The position numbers were made by a program, and so were the translations under genes. This document shows positions 5,600 through 13,896 of a stretch of DNA of 33,773 nucleotides, piece by piece. Numbering within the stretch: position 1 is the stretch's first letter; the number at the start of each line of letters is the position of its first letter. Source of the DNA: a virus. Location: positions 1-33,773 of IMG/VR virus record IMGVR_UViG_3300005056_000019. One strand, given 5' to 3'. The notes beneath the pieces were generated by a model. That model was not told the origin of the DNA and made no database searches. It saw only the letters and a list, made by a program, of their open reading frames with translations.

Positions 5600-7843
5600 G
5601 TGAAAAATATCACATATTTTAGTATGATTTTTAAAAAAGTATTATCAGAAGAGTTTGTTAATGCATATTTAAAAAGAGTGTCTAAATTAAAAAAACAGAG
5701 AATTGCAACTGTTAAAAAAGAGTATAAATCATACTTAAAAAACTTATCTCTTGAAACTCATTTTAAAATTATTTTTAAAGAGGCTCTTCCTGAAGCATCT
5801 ATAAGACTACATTTAAAAAACATATCAGAATTACAAAAACTAGAGACTTCTATAGTCCTTGATAAATTTGAAGACTACCTCAGAGTTTTACCTTTAGACT
5901 CTCACTTTGAGGTAGTTGAAAACAAAATAACTTCTCAAGTAATAAAAGAACAATATTTTCAAAAATTAGTTTCACTAACTGGTACAAATTTAAGAGCTAT
6001 ACAAAAAGATTTTAAATCATTTGTAGCACAAAAACAAGCTTCTCAAAGTCAAGATGATTATAAAAAACTTCCTCTTTTACTGGATAGAACTTTTGAGTTA
6101 GGTTACACTCCCTACATATCTTATCAATACTCAGAGAGCCATAATATACTAAGCTATGACACAGAACATGAAAGTATAAATTTATGTAATCTTTTTGTAC
6201 CAGTTTCAAAAATTACGAGTGAGATAAATGGTAAAAAGAAAACTCACTTAAAAATCTTGATGAGATACATGAATAAAAATGTTGAGATTATAGAATCTAC
6301 AAGAGACTTAATCAAAACAGATAGACTTGCTAATACTTTTGGAGATTATGGTTTTATTATAGATAATCCAAGAGCTTCAAAAATGGCAAAGTTCATAGCT
6401 GACTATACACTTGATAATCAGTACAAAATTAAGCATGAGATAGGTCGTTTACAAACTGGCTGGAATGATAATATATTTTACATGCCTCAAAGAACTCAAG
6501 ATGTTGTTTGGTTGGAGTCTAGCTTAAGAAGAGCATATGTAGAATATGGAACTTATGATAATCAACTTACTTTATTAAAAGAACTTTCAAAAGGTAAGGT
6601 TTTTATAAATGTACTTGGAGCTTTTGCAAGTTCACTTTATGGCATCTTAAATCCTATGAACTTTTTTATTCATAATGGTGGTATTACAGAGGGTGGTAAA
6701 TCACTAGCTGTTAAATGTGCTCTTAGTTTTTTTGGAAAACCATCCAGTATGGGTAACAACTGGAACACTACACTAAATGGTTTAGAAACTTATTGGGAGC
6801 AAAACCATTCAATGCCTATGTGGATTGATGAGATGGAAGTATCATCAAGAATAGAAAATATTATAGAAGCTGTTTATGTTTTTTCAGATGGTCATGGAAA
6901 GCTAAGAGCATATGCAAAAGATGAAGAGGTTAGACAAAGAGAGACTAAGACTTTCAAGGGTATCTGCTTTACTACTGGCGAAAAATCATTTGTAGAAATT
7001 CAGAACATGGCAAACAATCGCTCAAAGCCTCGTGGTATTACTGGTAGGGTTTTAGATTTAAACATAAAAGATCTATGGGAAAATATCGACATGGAACTTG
7101 TTAAAGATTTACTAGACAATAATCACGGAATTTTAGGAGTTGAGTTTATTAAATATTTAGAACAAAATGCTCAAGCAATTAAAGAAGACTATAAAAACCA
7201 AACTTCTTTTTTTAATGGCATTGTTTCAGGTCGTAAAGCTGACCAGTTCGGACTATTGAAATTAGTATTAGAAATTATGTACAGAATGAAATTAATAGAT
7301 ACATATCAATACGATATACAAGTAGCAAATTTAAAACATTTTGCAAAATTAGAATCTGAAAAATTAACAATTATAAAAGATACTTTTACAGAATTTAAAG
7401 AAGCATATACTGAGTTCGTATTATCAAATAGTGAATATTTTGATTTTGTTAATGACTTAGGATATATAGATGTACATACTAAAACTCCTTTCTATGGTAA
7501 AGTAGATTTACAAGCAAATACGGTCTCAGTATTTAAGAAACTATTTCAGAACTGGTGTATAGAGCATAACTTTGTTAAAGACCAAGTTTTAGAAACTTTA
7601 GATGATAATAAAAATATAACGATTGCAAAAGGTCGTGAAAATTATAGAGACTCTGTAACAAGGTTTGCTGGTAAACCTATGAAGTGTTACCAATTTATAA
7701 GACTCTTTGAAAAATCAACTGCTGATATTCCAACTACATATGAGACTATTTCAAAAGATAAACCAGTATCTGCTCCAGCTCCTGAACCAGTAGTTGAAGA
7801 ACCAGCAAATCTTTTAAACCAAACCGATGAAATTCCATTTTAG
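5600..7843 (+). CDS. DUF927-type replicative helicase/ATPase
   Basis: 747 residues from a GTG start (AAAAGGG 7 nt upstream). The ATPase core has a P-loop GITEGGKS (about residues 361-369) and an acidic MPMWIDEME (about 404-412), as in DUF927 plasmid/phage helicases; GRLQTGWND precedes it. The N-terminal 140 residues contain three tandem segments of about 45 residues that each resemble VLSEEFVNAYLKRVSKLKKQ. The C-terminus is a proline-rich linker (PAPEPVVEEP) ending in TDEIPF, like the acidic tip of bacterial SSB proteins. It probably acts with the primase at 4041 to replicate the linear plasmid. Confidence 0.75.
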   Translation: MKNITYFSMIFKKVLSEEFVNAYLKRVSKLKKQRIATVKKEYKSYLKNLSLETHFKIIFKEALPEASIRLHLKNISELQKLETSIVLDKFEDYLRVLPLDSHFEVVENKITSQVIKEQYFQKLVSLTGTNLRAIQKDFKSFVAQKQASQSQDDYKKLPLLLDRTFELGYTPYISYQYSESHNILSYDTEHESINLCNLFVPVSKITSEINGKKKTHLKILMRYMNKNVEIIESTRDLIKTDRLANTFGDYGFIIDNPRASKMAKFIADYTLDNQYKIKHEIGRLQTGWNDNIFYMPQRTQDVVWLESSLRRAYVEYGTYDNQLTLLKELSKGKVFINVLGAFASSLYGILNPMNFFIHNGGITEGGKSLAVKCALSFFGKPSSMGNNWNTTLNGLETYWEQNHSMPMWIDEMEVSSRIENIIEAVYVFSDGHGKLRAYAKDEEVRQRETKTFKGICFTTGEKSFVEIQNMANNRSKPRGITGRVLDLNIKDLWENIDMELVKDLLDNNHGILGVEFIKYLEQNAQAIKEDYKNQTSFFNGIVSGRKADQFGLLKLVLEIMYRMKLIDTYQYDIQVANLKHFAKLESEKLTIIKDTFTEFKEAYTEFVLSNSEYFDFVNDLGYIDVHTKTPFYGKVDLQANTVSVFKKLFQNWCIEHNFVKDQVLETLDDNKNITIAKGRENYRDSVTRFAGKPMKCYQFIRLFEKSTADIPTTYETISKDKPVSAPAPEPVVEEPANLLNQTDEIPF

Positions 7844-7852
7844 AAGTCAATT

Positions 7853-8002
7853 ATGAAATCATGGAAAATTATATATCTAGATACTAAAAACATTCAAAGA
7901 GAAATAACTATACATGAAGCCGAGGGTTTCACTAAAGAAGAAATTTATATAGGTTTTGATAGCTCAGATATTGAGATAGTCTCTATTAAGGAAATTTCAT
8001 GA
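7853..8002 (+). CDS. Small protein of unknown function (49 aa)
   Basis: ATG at 7853, stop at 8000-8002, overlapping the next ATG (7999) as ATGA. The product starts MKSWKIIYLDTKNIQ and is acidic in its second half (DSSDIEIVSIKEIS). It starts 9 bp after the helicase stop with no strong ribosome site, so translation may be coupled. No family recognised. The tight coupling to the following gene is the main support. Confidence 0.5.
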   Translation: MKSWKIIYLDTKNIQREITIHEAEGFTKEEIYIGFDSSDIEIVSIKEIS

Positions 8003-8199
8003 TAAAAGATATTGAAAAATTTATATTATGGTTTTATCCAATCGGTGCTATTTTAATTATAGCTATATACTTGCTAAGGCTCATCTCGTACCTTTTCTTT
8101 TTTTATAGGCTCACTAAAGATGATGTAAAACTAGACTTCATCCTCCTACTTCGTGATTTATCTCCAAAACACTATTATAAAACTTTAAAAAAGATGTAA
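7999..8199 (+). CDS. Small membrane protein of unknown function
   Basis: 66 residues with a long hydrophobic stretch (about residues 8-37, including WFYPIGAILIIAIYLLRLIS) and a basic C-terminus. AAGGA lies 6 nt before the ATG. It is the last gene of the early operon and overlaps the preceding small gene by ATGA. Inner-membrane location is expected. No family recognised. Confidence 0.55.
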   Translation: MIKDIEKFILWFYPIGAILIIAIYLLRLISYLFFFYRLTKDDVKLDFILLLRDLSPKHYYKTLKKM

Positions 8200-8230
8200 T
8201 TCAAAGAACCTAACTAGCGAACTTTCAAGT

Positions 8231-8258
8231 ATGTCTCCGACATAGATGTCGGAGACAT
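8231..8258. other. Perfect 13-bp inverted repeat with 2-bp centre
   Basis: ATGTCTCCGACAT, AG, ATGTCGGAGACAT. It lies 32 bp after the early operon and 6 bp before repeat cluster C. No T run follows on either strand, so it is not a standard terminator; a protein-binding palindrome or a U-less terminator are both possible. The rest of the 8200-8550 gap is taken up by cluster C and a short leader for the portal gene. Confidence 0.65.
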
Positions 8259-8263
8259 AAAAT

Positions 8264-8452
8264 CGTGACAGTACAGGCTACAAAAAGTGTGAACAATCGA
8301 GCAGATAAAAGTGTGACCGACCGGCAACAAATATCTCAAGCACCAACAAATATAACGATGCCACATGACATAAAAATAAATGTGATGTAGCAGCAGAACT
8401 TTTATGTGACAAGACCAGGCACAAAGAGTGTGTCTGCAGTATCGCTTTTTAA
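8264..8452 (+). repeat. 24-bp repeat cluster C (3+3 units)
   Basis: Units begin at 8264 (CGTGAC), 8288 (TGTGAA) and 8312 (TGTGAC), then at 8381 (TGTGAT), 8405 (TGTGAC) and 8429 (TGTGTC). Spacing is 24 bp within each triplet. Positions 8265-8360 match 28635-28730 at 95 of 96 bases, and the second triplet is also similar to that in cluster D. It fills the gap between the early and virion modules. Confidence 0.8.
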
Positions 8453-8550
8453 AACGATGCGATATCTTAGAATAAAACTTTTTAATACCCTACTCTCTTT
8501 TTTCCTTAACATCTGCGACAATTTGAAAATTCAAAATTATAGGCGCAGAG

Positions 8551-9861
8551 TTGAAATTTTCTTTTAAAAATCCATTTTCTAATAAAACACCTCAATCAAA
8601 AAAACATCTAGGTATTGATGGCTTTGCAAATATTGCAAAAGGTATCGGTGGCAAAAAAGATACTTTACAAAATAGCTCATTCAATAGAATCTCTTTAGAT
8701 TTAGGTAAAAACCATGCACTCGCTGAAGAGCTATACCAGTATAACTGGCTAGTTGGTAACATTGCAGATATTCCAGCAAACGAAGCGACTCGTGCTTGGT
8801 GTAATATCACTTCAAATAAAACTGATGAACTTAAAAAAGTAAAAAAACTATTTAAAAAACTTCGCTTAAAGCAAAGAGTTAAAACTGCTCTTACATTTGC
8901 AGACCTCTTTGGTGGTTCTGCTCTTTACATGGTTATCAATGATGGACACACTCAAGATAAACCTCTAAATCTTCGCAACATCAAAAAGAACTCATTTAAA
9001 AAAATCAGAGTATTAGAACCATCTCATTTGATACCAGTTGTTAATGGTATTGATGAGCCTGAACAATATCAACTATTTGGTACTACTGGCGAAAACATCA
9101 TTATTCATAAATCACGACTTCTTATCTTTAGAGGTTTAGAACTTCCTCAAAACAAAAAAATAGAAAATAATTACTGGGGTGGCTCAAAAGTTCAAAGAAG
9201 TATGGAGCCTATCATAGCAAGTGATACGACTATCAATGCCATTGTAAATATGCTTACAGAAACAAATGTAAATGTCTATAAAATGGAGGGCTTAACCGAC
9301 TTAGCTATTGAAGATGAAGATGAAGAGGCTATCAAGCGAATACAAATCATTGACACTATGAAAAGTTATCTAAATGCAATCGTACTAGATAGCAAAGATG
9401 ATTTTATAAAAAGAACTAATGACTTCAAAGATTTACATCAAATTGATATAGCAACTCTAATCCGTGTTGCTGGTTCTGCTGAAATTCCAGCGACTCTTCT
9501 TTTTGGAAAATCTCCTGATGGACAAAATGCAACTGGTGCATCTGACTTTCAAGGTTTTCATGACCGTATTAATCGTTTACAAACTGACAAGATTGAGCCA
9601 TATTTAGAAACACTCATCAGCATCGCCTCTTATTCTGAAAATGGAAGTAATATAGAAGATTATGAAATTTTTTGGAATTCGCTTGTTCAAGAAACTAAAA
9701 AAGAAAAATCAGACCGAGAGAAAGTAGAAGCTGATACAGATAAAACTTTGATAGATGTACAAATCATTACTAAAGAAGAAGCTAGAAAATCTCTCAGAGA
9801 AAACAACTCAAGATATTCTTTTTTAGAGGTCAAAAAAGATGAAGAGAAACAAAATGCTTAA
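8551..9861 (+). CDS. Portal protein (DUF1073/phage_portal_3 type)
   Basis: 436 residues from a TTG start; no in-frame ATG exists nearby and AGG lies 7 nt upstream. Features typical of the family: NWLVGNIADIPANEATRAW near residue 68, ALTFADLFGGSALYMV, HKSRLLIFRGLELP, WGGSKVQRSMEPI, and AGSAEIPATLLFGKSPDGQN with GASDFQGFHDRI near the C-terminus. It would form the dodecameric DNA channel at the capsid vertex. GAAAATT (8525-8531) can pair with AATTTTC (8555-8561), which could partly hide the start codon. The gene overlaps the protease start by 23 bp. Confidence 0.82.
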   Translation: MKFSFKNPFSNKTPQSKKHLGIDGFANIAKGIGGKKDTLQNSSFNRISLDLGKNHALAEELYQYNWLVGNIADIPANEATRAWCNITSNKTDELKKVKKLFKKLRLKQRVKTALTFADLFGGSALYMVINDGHTQDKPLNLRNIKKNSFKKIRVLEPSHLIPVVNGIDEPEQYQLFGTTGENIIIHKSRLLIFRGLELPQNKKIENNYWGGSKVQRSMEPIIASDTTINAIVNMLTETNVNVYKMEGLTDLAIEDEDEEAIKRIQIIDTMKSYLNAIVLDSKDDFIKRTNDFKDLHQIDIATLIRVAGSAEIPATLLFGKSPDGQNATGASDFQGFHDRINRLQTDKIEPYLETLISIASYSENGSNIEDYEIFWNSLVQETKKEKSDREKVEADTDKTLIDVQIITKEEARKSLRENNSRYSFLEVKKDEEKQNA

Positions 9862-11020
9862 GAACCTTTTAGCTCTTGATGACCAAGTTCAAATCATAGA
9901 AAAAAAGTTAAATGATAACGGTTACTTAGTTATCAGATGTATTTTTGCTAGAACTGGAATCCAAGAGAGATATGGTGCTGAAATAAACTCAGACTTTGAA
10001 GCTACAAAGCTTTATAAAGAATATCGCTCTCCAAAAGAAGTATTTAAACCTGAAGTATTAAAAGCTTTCAGAAATGTAGTAATAACTAATGACCATCCTC
10101 AAGGACTTCTCACATCTTCAAACACTAGCTCTCACTCTGTCGGTTTTGTATCTTCAGAGGTTATTGTCATAGATAACACTTATTTAGAATGTGAAATTAC
10201 TATCTATGATAAGGGAGTTATTGAGGATATACAAAACGGAAAAGTTGAGTTATCGGCTGGGTATTTATACTCTTTATTAATGGTTGAAAATGAAGAGTAT
10301 GACTATCTTCAAACAGATTTTAAACCAAATCATATTGCTATCGTTCAAGCTGGTCGTTGTGGCTTAGAATGTTCACTAGCATTTGACAATCAATCCAAAC
10401 CAAACAAAGGAAAAAGCATGAAAAAAATAGTGTTTAAAAGAATGATGCCTGATGGCTCTGAAAACATAATCGCAACGATTGAGGTTTCAGATGAATCAGC
10501 TGTAGCTGTTCAAGGTGTAGCAGATATGATTTTTAAAAAATCAGAGGCTATGGTAACTGCAAGTAAAGCAACTGACGAAGAGTTAACAGCTCTAAAAGAT
10601 GATGTAAAAGCTAAAGATGAAGAGATTGAAGAGAAAACAACTGCTCTTGATAAGCTTCAAGCTCAAGTAGATACTCATCAGCAAGTTGGTACAGATGCAA
10701 AGGCTGTTCAAGCTCTAGCTCTTGATTTAGCTGGTGTTATTGTAGTAGCTCAAGACTGTGCAATTGATACAACTGGTAAAGATATTGAAAGTATCAAAAA
10801 AGCTGTAATTTCAAAAGTTCAACCTGATCTAGCACTAGATGGAAAATCTCCTGAATATATTGGTTATGCATTTGACAATGTAGCAAGTCAACTAAAAGGT
10901 GCTGATGCTTCTTTTTTAAAGGCTATGCAATTTACACCAGTTAAAGGCTTAGATGAAAAACAAAAACTAGCAAATGATGCACAGACAACATTTGGAAAAA
11001 CTTACGGAGGTAATGACTAA
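9839..11020 (+). CDS. Prohead protease/scaffold precursor (DUF2213-like)
   Basis: 393 residues. The N-terminal domain (about 1-185) resembles DUF2213 capsid maturation proteases: GYLVIRCIFARTGIQERYG, VVITNDHPQ and GKVELSAGYLYSL. The C-terminal half is acidic and coiled-coil-rich (TALKDDVKAKDEEIEEKTTA), as in scaffolds. AGAGGT lies upstream of the ATG, which is inside the portal gene's end. An in-frame internal ATG with its own strong ribosome site at 10418 marks the border between the two parts, so the gene probably makes both a protease-scaffold fusion and free scaffold. Position between portal and cement/capsid genes agrees. Confidence 0.72.
   Translation: MKRNKMLKNLLALDDQVQIIEKKLNDNGYLVIRCIFARTGIQERYGAEINSDFEATKLYKEYRSPKEVFKPEVLKAFRNVVITNDHPQGLLTSSNTSSHSVGFVSSEVIVIDNTYLECEITIYDKGVIEDIQNGKVELSAGYLYSLLMVENEEYDYLQTDFKPNHIAIVQAGRCGLECSLAFDNQSKPNKGKSMKKIVFKRMMPDGSENIIATIEVSDESAVAVQGVADMIFKKSEAMVTASKATDEELTALKDDVKAKDEEIEEKTTALDKLQAQVDTHQQVGTDAKAVQALALDLAGVIVVAQDCAIDTTGKDIESIKKAVISKVQPDLALDGKSPEYIGYAFDNVASQLKGADASFLKAMQFTPVKGLDEKQKLANDAQTTFGKTYGGND
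10418..11020 (+). CDS. Nested scaffold protein, in-frame internal start
   Basis: AAAGGAAAAAGC directly precedes an in-frame ATG at residue 194 of the protease gene, the same ribosome-site style used by true starts here (for example 20718 and 22548). The 200-residue product begins MKKIVFKRMMPDGSENI and contains the coiled-coil acidic region. This matches the C/Nu3 arrangement of lambda-like phages. Inferred from the translation signal. Confidence 0.55.
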   Translation: MKKIVFKRMMPDGSENIIATIEVSDESAVAVQGVADMIFKKSEAMVTASKATDEELTALKDDVKAKDEEIEEKTTALDKLQAQVDTHQQVGTDAKAVQALALDLAGVIVVAQDCAIDTTGKDIESIKKAVISKVQPDLALDGKSPEYIGYAFDNVASQLKGADASFLKAMQFTPVKGLDEKQKLANDAQTTFGKTYGGND

Positions 11021-11475
11021 TGAGTGGTTCAATTCAAGATAGTTATGGCAAAAGAGCCAAAGGGTTTAAAGGTGGATTAGCTAATAGTAATCCAACTACA
11101 GAAAAAAATGCAGTTGCTGGAATGGCTCTAGCAATTGGTACATTTGTAAAAGCAAGTGCTACTGGTCTTGTTGACCTAACAGCGATTACAGATAATGTTG
11201 ATGGTGTAGTTTTAAAATCAACTGCTCTTGATACTGTGACAGTACAGGCTGGTTCAAGTGTGACTCTTGCAAAAAGAGCTAGTGTTTTTATGGAATGTGA
11301 AACTGCTTGTGTAGAGGGCGAAACTGTACATGTAAGATTTATAGTTGGTGCTGGTTCTGAACCAGTTGGAAATGTAAGAAATGTTGCTGATGGTGTTACT
11401 ACTGCTGTTGTAAATGCTACATTTGCTGAAACTTTGACTTCTGCTGGTTTAGTAGAAATCGAATTAAATTTATAA
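11020..11475 (+). CDS. Head decoration/structural cement protein (DUF2190-like)
   Basis: 151 residues, rich in Ala, Val, Thr and Gly, with the short beta-strand pattern of capsid cement proteins (AVAGMALAIGTFVKASATG, NVDGVVLKS). It lies directly before the major capsid gene and its start overlaps the protease stop by one base. The segment encoding TVTVQAGSSVTL contains two units of the 24-bp TGTGAC repeat (11235 and 11259). Confidence 0.68.
   Translation: MSGSIQDSYGKRAKGFKGGLANSNPTTEKNAVAGMALAIGTFVKASATGLVDLTAITDNVDGVVLKSTALDTVTVQAGSSVTLAKRASVFMECETACVEGETVHVRFIVGAGSEPVGNVRNVADGVTTAVVNATFAETLTSAGLVEIELNL
11235..11282 (+). repeat. 24-bp repeat cluster G (2 units) inside cement gene
   Basis: TGTGAC at 11235 and 11259, 24 bp apart, within a coding sequence. 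The first unit shares the 15-mer GTGACAGTACAGGCT with clusters C and D, and AAGTGTGA in the same phase. Confidence 0.6.
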
Positions 11476-11488
11476 AAGGTAAGGTCTT

Positions 11489-12451
11489 ATGGATAGATTA
11501 AAAAGTATATCGCCAATTTTAGCTTCAATACTAGCGAACGATGGCATTGCAGATGTAAACCCAGCTGATGTTGCTTCGGCTCTTGTAAAAGTAGAAACTG
11601 AAGCTTACAAAGTAGAATATCAAGATATTGTTTTTCACGAACTGTTTGATGTAGTAAATCTTAATGATACAACTGCAACTTCTTTTGGTTATTACTACAT
11701 TACTGAAGCTGGTAAAGCTCAACTGTCAAACCCTGATGGGAAGATTGCATGGATTGACTCTATGCTTCAAATGAAACAAGCACCATTACACGATGGTAAT
11801 GTTGGTTACAAGTACACTTTAAAAGAACTGGCTCGTGTAGCTAAGTTAAAAACTGCACTTGACTCTTTAAAAGTTGAGACTGCTATTGGTGCAACTTTAG
11901 AACTAGCTCAAGATATATGTTTTGATGGCGATGCAAAGAGAGATATTGTAGGTTTCTTCAATAACCTTGATGTTCCATCTGTTTCACTTATTGCTGGTAC
12001 TGGTGGTAACACATGGGCTCTTAAAACTTCTGATGAAATCCTTGCAGATATTAATCATTTATTTGCAACTGCATTCGCTACTACAAAGCAAATTGAGTTC
12101 AAAATTGGTTCTAAAACTACTAGACTAATGTTGCCAACTGCTCTTTATTCTTTAATCGCTACTAAGAAAATGAGTGAGCAATCAGATAAATCTATTTTAG
12201 ATTATGTGGTTAAAAACTGTCCTCATCTTACTGATTTAAAACAAGTAATTCCGTCTGCACAAATTCCAGCTGATACGATGAGAATCTATCAAAAAGACAA
12301 AAGAAAAATTGCTTTTTACTGGGGTCACATGATTAACTTCAAAGCTCCTCAACCTGATGACTTAAACATCAAAGTTCCAGCTGACTTTAGTATCGGTGGT
12401 CTTGTTATTCGTAAACCTCAATCAATTTGGGACATGGGAGGTCTTTCATAA
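11489..12451 (+). CDS. Major capsid protein (DUF2184-like)
   Basis: 320 residues, HK97-fold type by family resemblance: a long N-terminal helical part, DGNVGYKYTLKELARVAKL, then GFFNNLDVPSV, TRLMLPTALYSLIATKKM and a C-terminal GGLVIRKPQSIWDMGGL. AAAGGTAAGG precedes the ATG. It follows the cement gene and precedes connectors, as expected for this head module. Confidence 0.78.
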   Translation: MDRLKSISPILASILANDGIADVNPADVASALVKVETEAYKVEYQDIVFHELFDVVNLNDTTATSFGYYYITEAGKAQLSNPDGKIAWIDSMLQMKQAPLHDGNVGYKYTLKELARVAKLKTALDSLKVETAIGATLELAQDICFDGDAKRDIVGFFNNLDVPSVSLIAGTGGNTWALKTSDEILADINHLFATAFATTKQIEFKIGSKTTRLMLPTALYSLIATKKMSEQSDKSILDYVVKNCPHLTDLKQVIPSAQIPADTMRIYQKDKRKIAFYWGHMINFKAPQPDDLNIKVPADFSIGGLVIRKPQSIWDMGGLS

Positions 12452-12819
12452 TGAAAAAATTTACTAACTTAACTACAGCTCTTATACTTTTAAACTATAT
12501 GGCTGGTAAAACAAGAAAAGTACATGAGCTACATGGTGGTAAAGCTATTGTTTGTGAGCATATGACAGATGAAGATGTTGCTTACTATGTAGAAAAAAAG
12601 AAAATCAAGGTAGAGGAAGTTAAAAAAACTCCACCACCTCCACCTGAAGCAATCGTGCTACCTGAAAGTCCTACTGCTGAACTTTTAAAAACAACTTTTA
12701 CTGTTCCTCAGTTAAGACAGTATTGTAAAGAGCAAGAACCAAAGCTAGTCGTTCCAACTGGTTCTAAAGAAGATGATATCGTTGAAATCATCTTAGCTTC
12801 TCTAGAATCTAAAGAGTAG
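12451..12819 (+). CDS. Small head-associated protein with proline linker
   Basis: 122 residues from the ATG at 12451, which overlaps the capsid stop and has GGGAGG upstream; a longer in-frame start at 12427 lacks a comparable signal. The N-terminal half includes HELHGGKAIVCEHMTDEDVAYY, then a run of prolines (KTPPPPPEA), then a C-terminal FTVPQLRQYCKEQ segment like a HeH/LEM-type small helical domain. Position suggests a head completion or capsid-associated role like gpFI. Function unproven. Confidence 0.6.
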   Translation: MKKFTNLTTALILLNYMAGKTRKVHELHGGKAIVCEHMTDEDVAYYVEKKKIKVEEVKKTPPPPPEAIVLPESPTAELLKTTFTVPQLRQYCKEQEPKLVVPTGSKEDDIVEIILASLESKE

Positions 12820-12821
12820 TC

Positions 12822-13178
12822 ATGGTTGATGTAGCAACTTTCAGAACTAGATATCCTGAGTTCACTCTTGCGTTATTTCCTGATGCAGTTGTTACAACAC
12901 ACCTAGAAGAGTCAAAAACTCTTCTTAGTGTTGATAGATGTGGTAAAAAATATGAACTTCTAATTTTTCTTTTAATGGCTCATGAGCTTAAGCTCAAAGG
13001 TGCTGAAACGATAGAAGCTGGAGTTGAAATATCTCGCTCAATAGAGGGTGGTTCAAGAACTCTTAAAAACATAGCTACTACAGATAAACAACTTTACTAT
13101 TCAAAAACTTCATACGGTCAAAAATATTTAGCTATCAAAGCAACTATTCGTTTTGCTGGTGCAGTATTATGCGAATAA
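12822..13178 (+). CDS. Head-tail adaptor (DUF4054-like)
   Basis: 118 residues. FRTRYPEF at the N-terminus, a helical core (YELLIFLLMAHELKLKG) and SIEGGSRTLKNIATTDKQLY followed by KTSYGQKYLAI near the C-terminus match the DUF4054 connector family of contractile phages. It would sit under the portal as the first connector ring. Ends inside the start of the next gene (10-bp overlap). Confidence 0.7.
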   Translation: MVDVATFRTRYPEFTLALFPDAVVTTHLEESKTLLSVDRCGKKYELLIFLLMAHELKLKGAETIEAGVEISRSIEGGSRTLKNIATTDKQLYYSKTSYGQKYLAIKATIRFAGAVLCE

Positions 13179-13582
13179 ATGCGAAGCTAAAAAGTAAGAA
13201 GTTAAATAAAAAACTATATAACGATTTAAAAAAAATAGCTGGTAAAATCAATGCTGGTTATCCTAAAGAAAATAGTGAATCCCATGAGCTTGATACAAAT
13301 GGTTACTCAGCTTTAGACAAAGCTTATGCGATTAATTATGCAAACAAAGACTTTATACCCTACCTCCAAATTTCCTATGAAAACAATAAACTCAAATATC
13401 AAAAGAGGTTTAAACAGATAGTTAGATTAAATCCAAGTAAACAAAAAAAACAATTAGATAATTTAGGTGCAGAAATGGTCGAAGATATTAAAGAAACTTT
13501 ATCAAGTATTCAGTTCTCTCCAACATCTAACAATGCTGGTTGTATTTATGGTGCTGTAAGTTTTGTAAGGGTTAAAATATGA
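13169..13582 (+). CDS. Tail/neck completion protein (HK97 gp10-like), tentative
   Basis: 137 residues, basic. KINAGYPKENSES followed by KAYAINYANKDFIP resembles the gp10-like pattern in which a peptide such as VGYPE is followed by AYxNEYG. The C-terminus ends IQFSPTSNNAGCIYGAVSF. Lies between the adaptor and a stopper-like gene. Assignment by position and a weak motif. Confidence 0.5.
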   Translation: MRINAKLKSKKLNKKLYNDLKKIAGKINAGYPKENSESHELDTNGYSALDKAYAINYANKDFIPYLQISYENNKLKYQKRFKQIVRLNPSKQKKQLDNLGAEMVEDIKETLSSIQFSPTSNNAGCIYGAVSFVRVKI

Positions 13583-13896
13583 CTAGAGAAATATTTGCAC
13601 CTGATCTACAAGACTATGAAGTTACTAAGTTAGACTCAGTTACAACATCTCAAGCTGGAGTACAAGAACAAAACACTTCTACTGCTCCATGTAGCCTCGC
13701 TATTTATGACAAAGGTACAAAATTAATCCGTCAAGGCAAAGAAGACTCCTACCTCGTTTCAACTATCCACATCTACTCAGACCCAAAGGTTCTAAACTTC
13801 GTTGATAAAGTTCCTTACAATGGTTTAATTTATCATGTTTTAGAAAATAAAAACTATAAAGAGCATTCATTTTATAAGGCTATGGCTAATGTATAA
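13579..13896 (+). CDS. Head-tail connector or stopper protein, tentative
   Basis: 105 residues, mostly beta-strand in character (GTKLIRQGKEDSYLVSTIHI, VPYNGLIYHVLENKNY), as in head-closure/stopper proteins that check the DNA channel. It overlaps neighbours by 4 and 8 bp in the connector block. Family not confirmed. Confidence 0.5.
   Translation: MTREIFAPDLQDYEVTKLDSVTTSQAGVQEQNTSTAPCSLAIYDKGTKLIRQGKEDSYLVSTIHIYSDPKVLNFVDKVPYNGLIYHVLENKNYKEHSFYKAMANV

Noticed and set aside
8264-8452. CRISPR array
   Set aside because: There is no alternation of one constant repeat with unique spacers; only a short core recurs every 24 bp, and no cas gene is present.
12427-12450. Upstream start for the gene after the capsid gene
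   Set aside because: The eight extra residues overlap the capsid gene without a ribosome site; GGGAGG is placed for the ATG at 12451.
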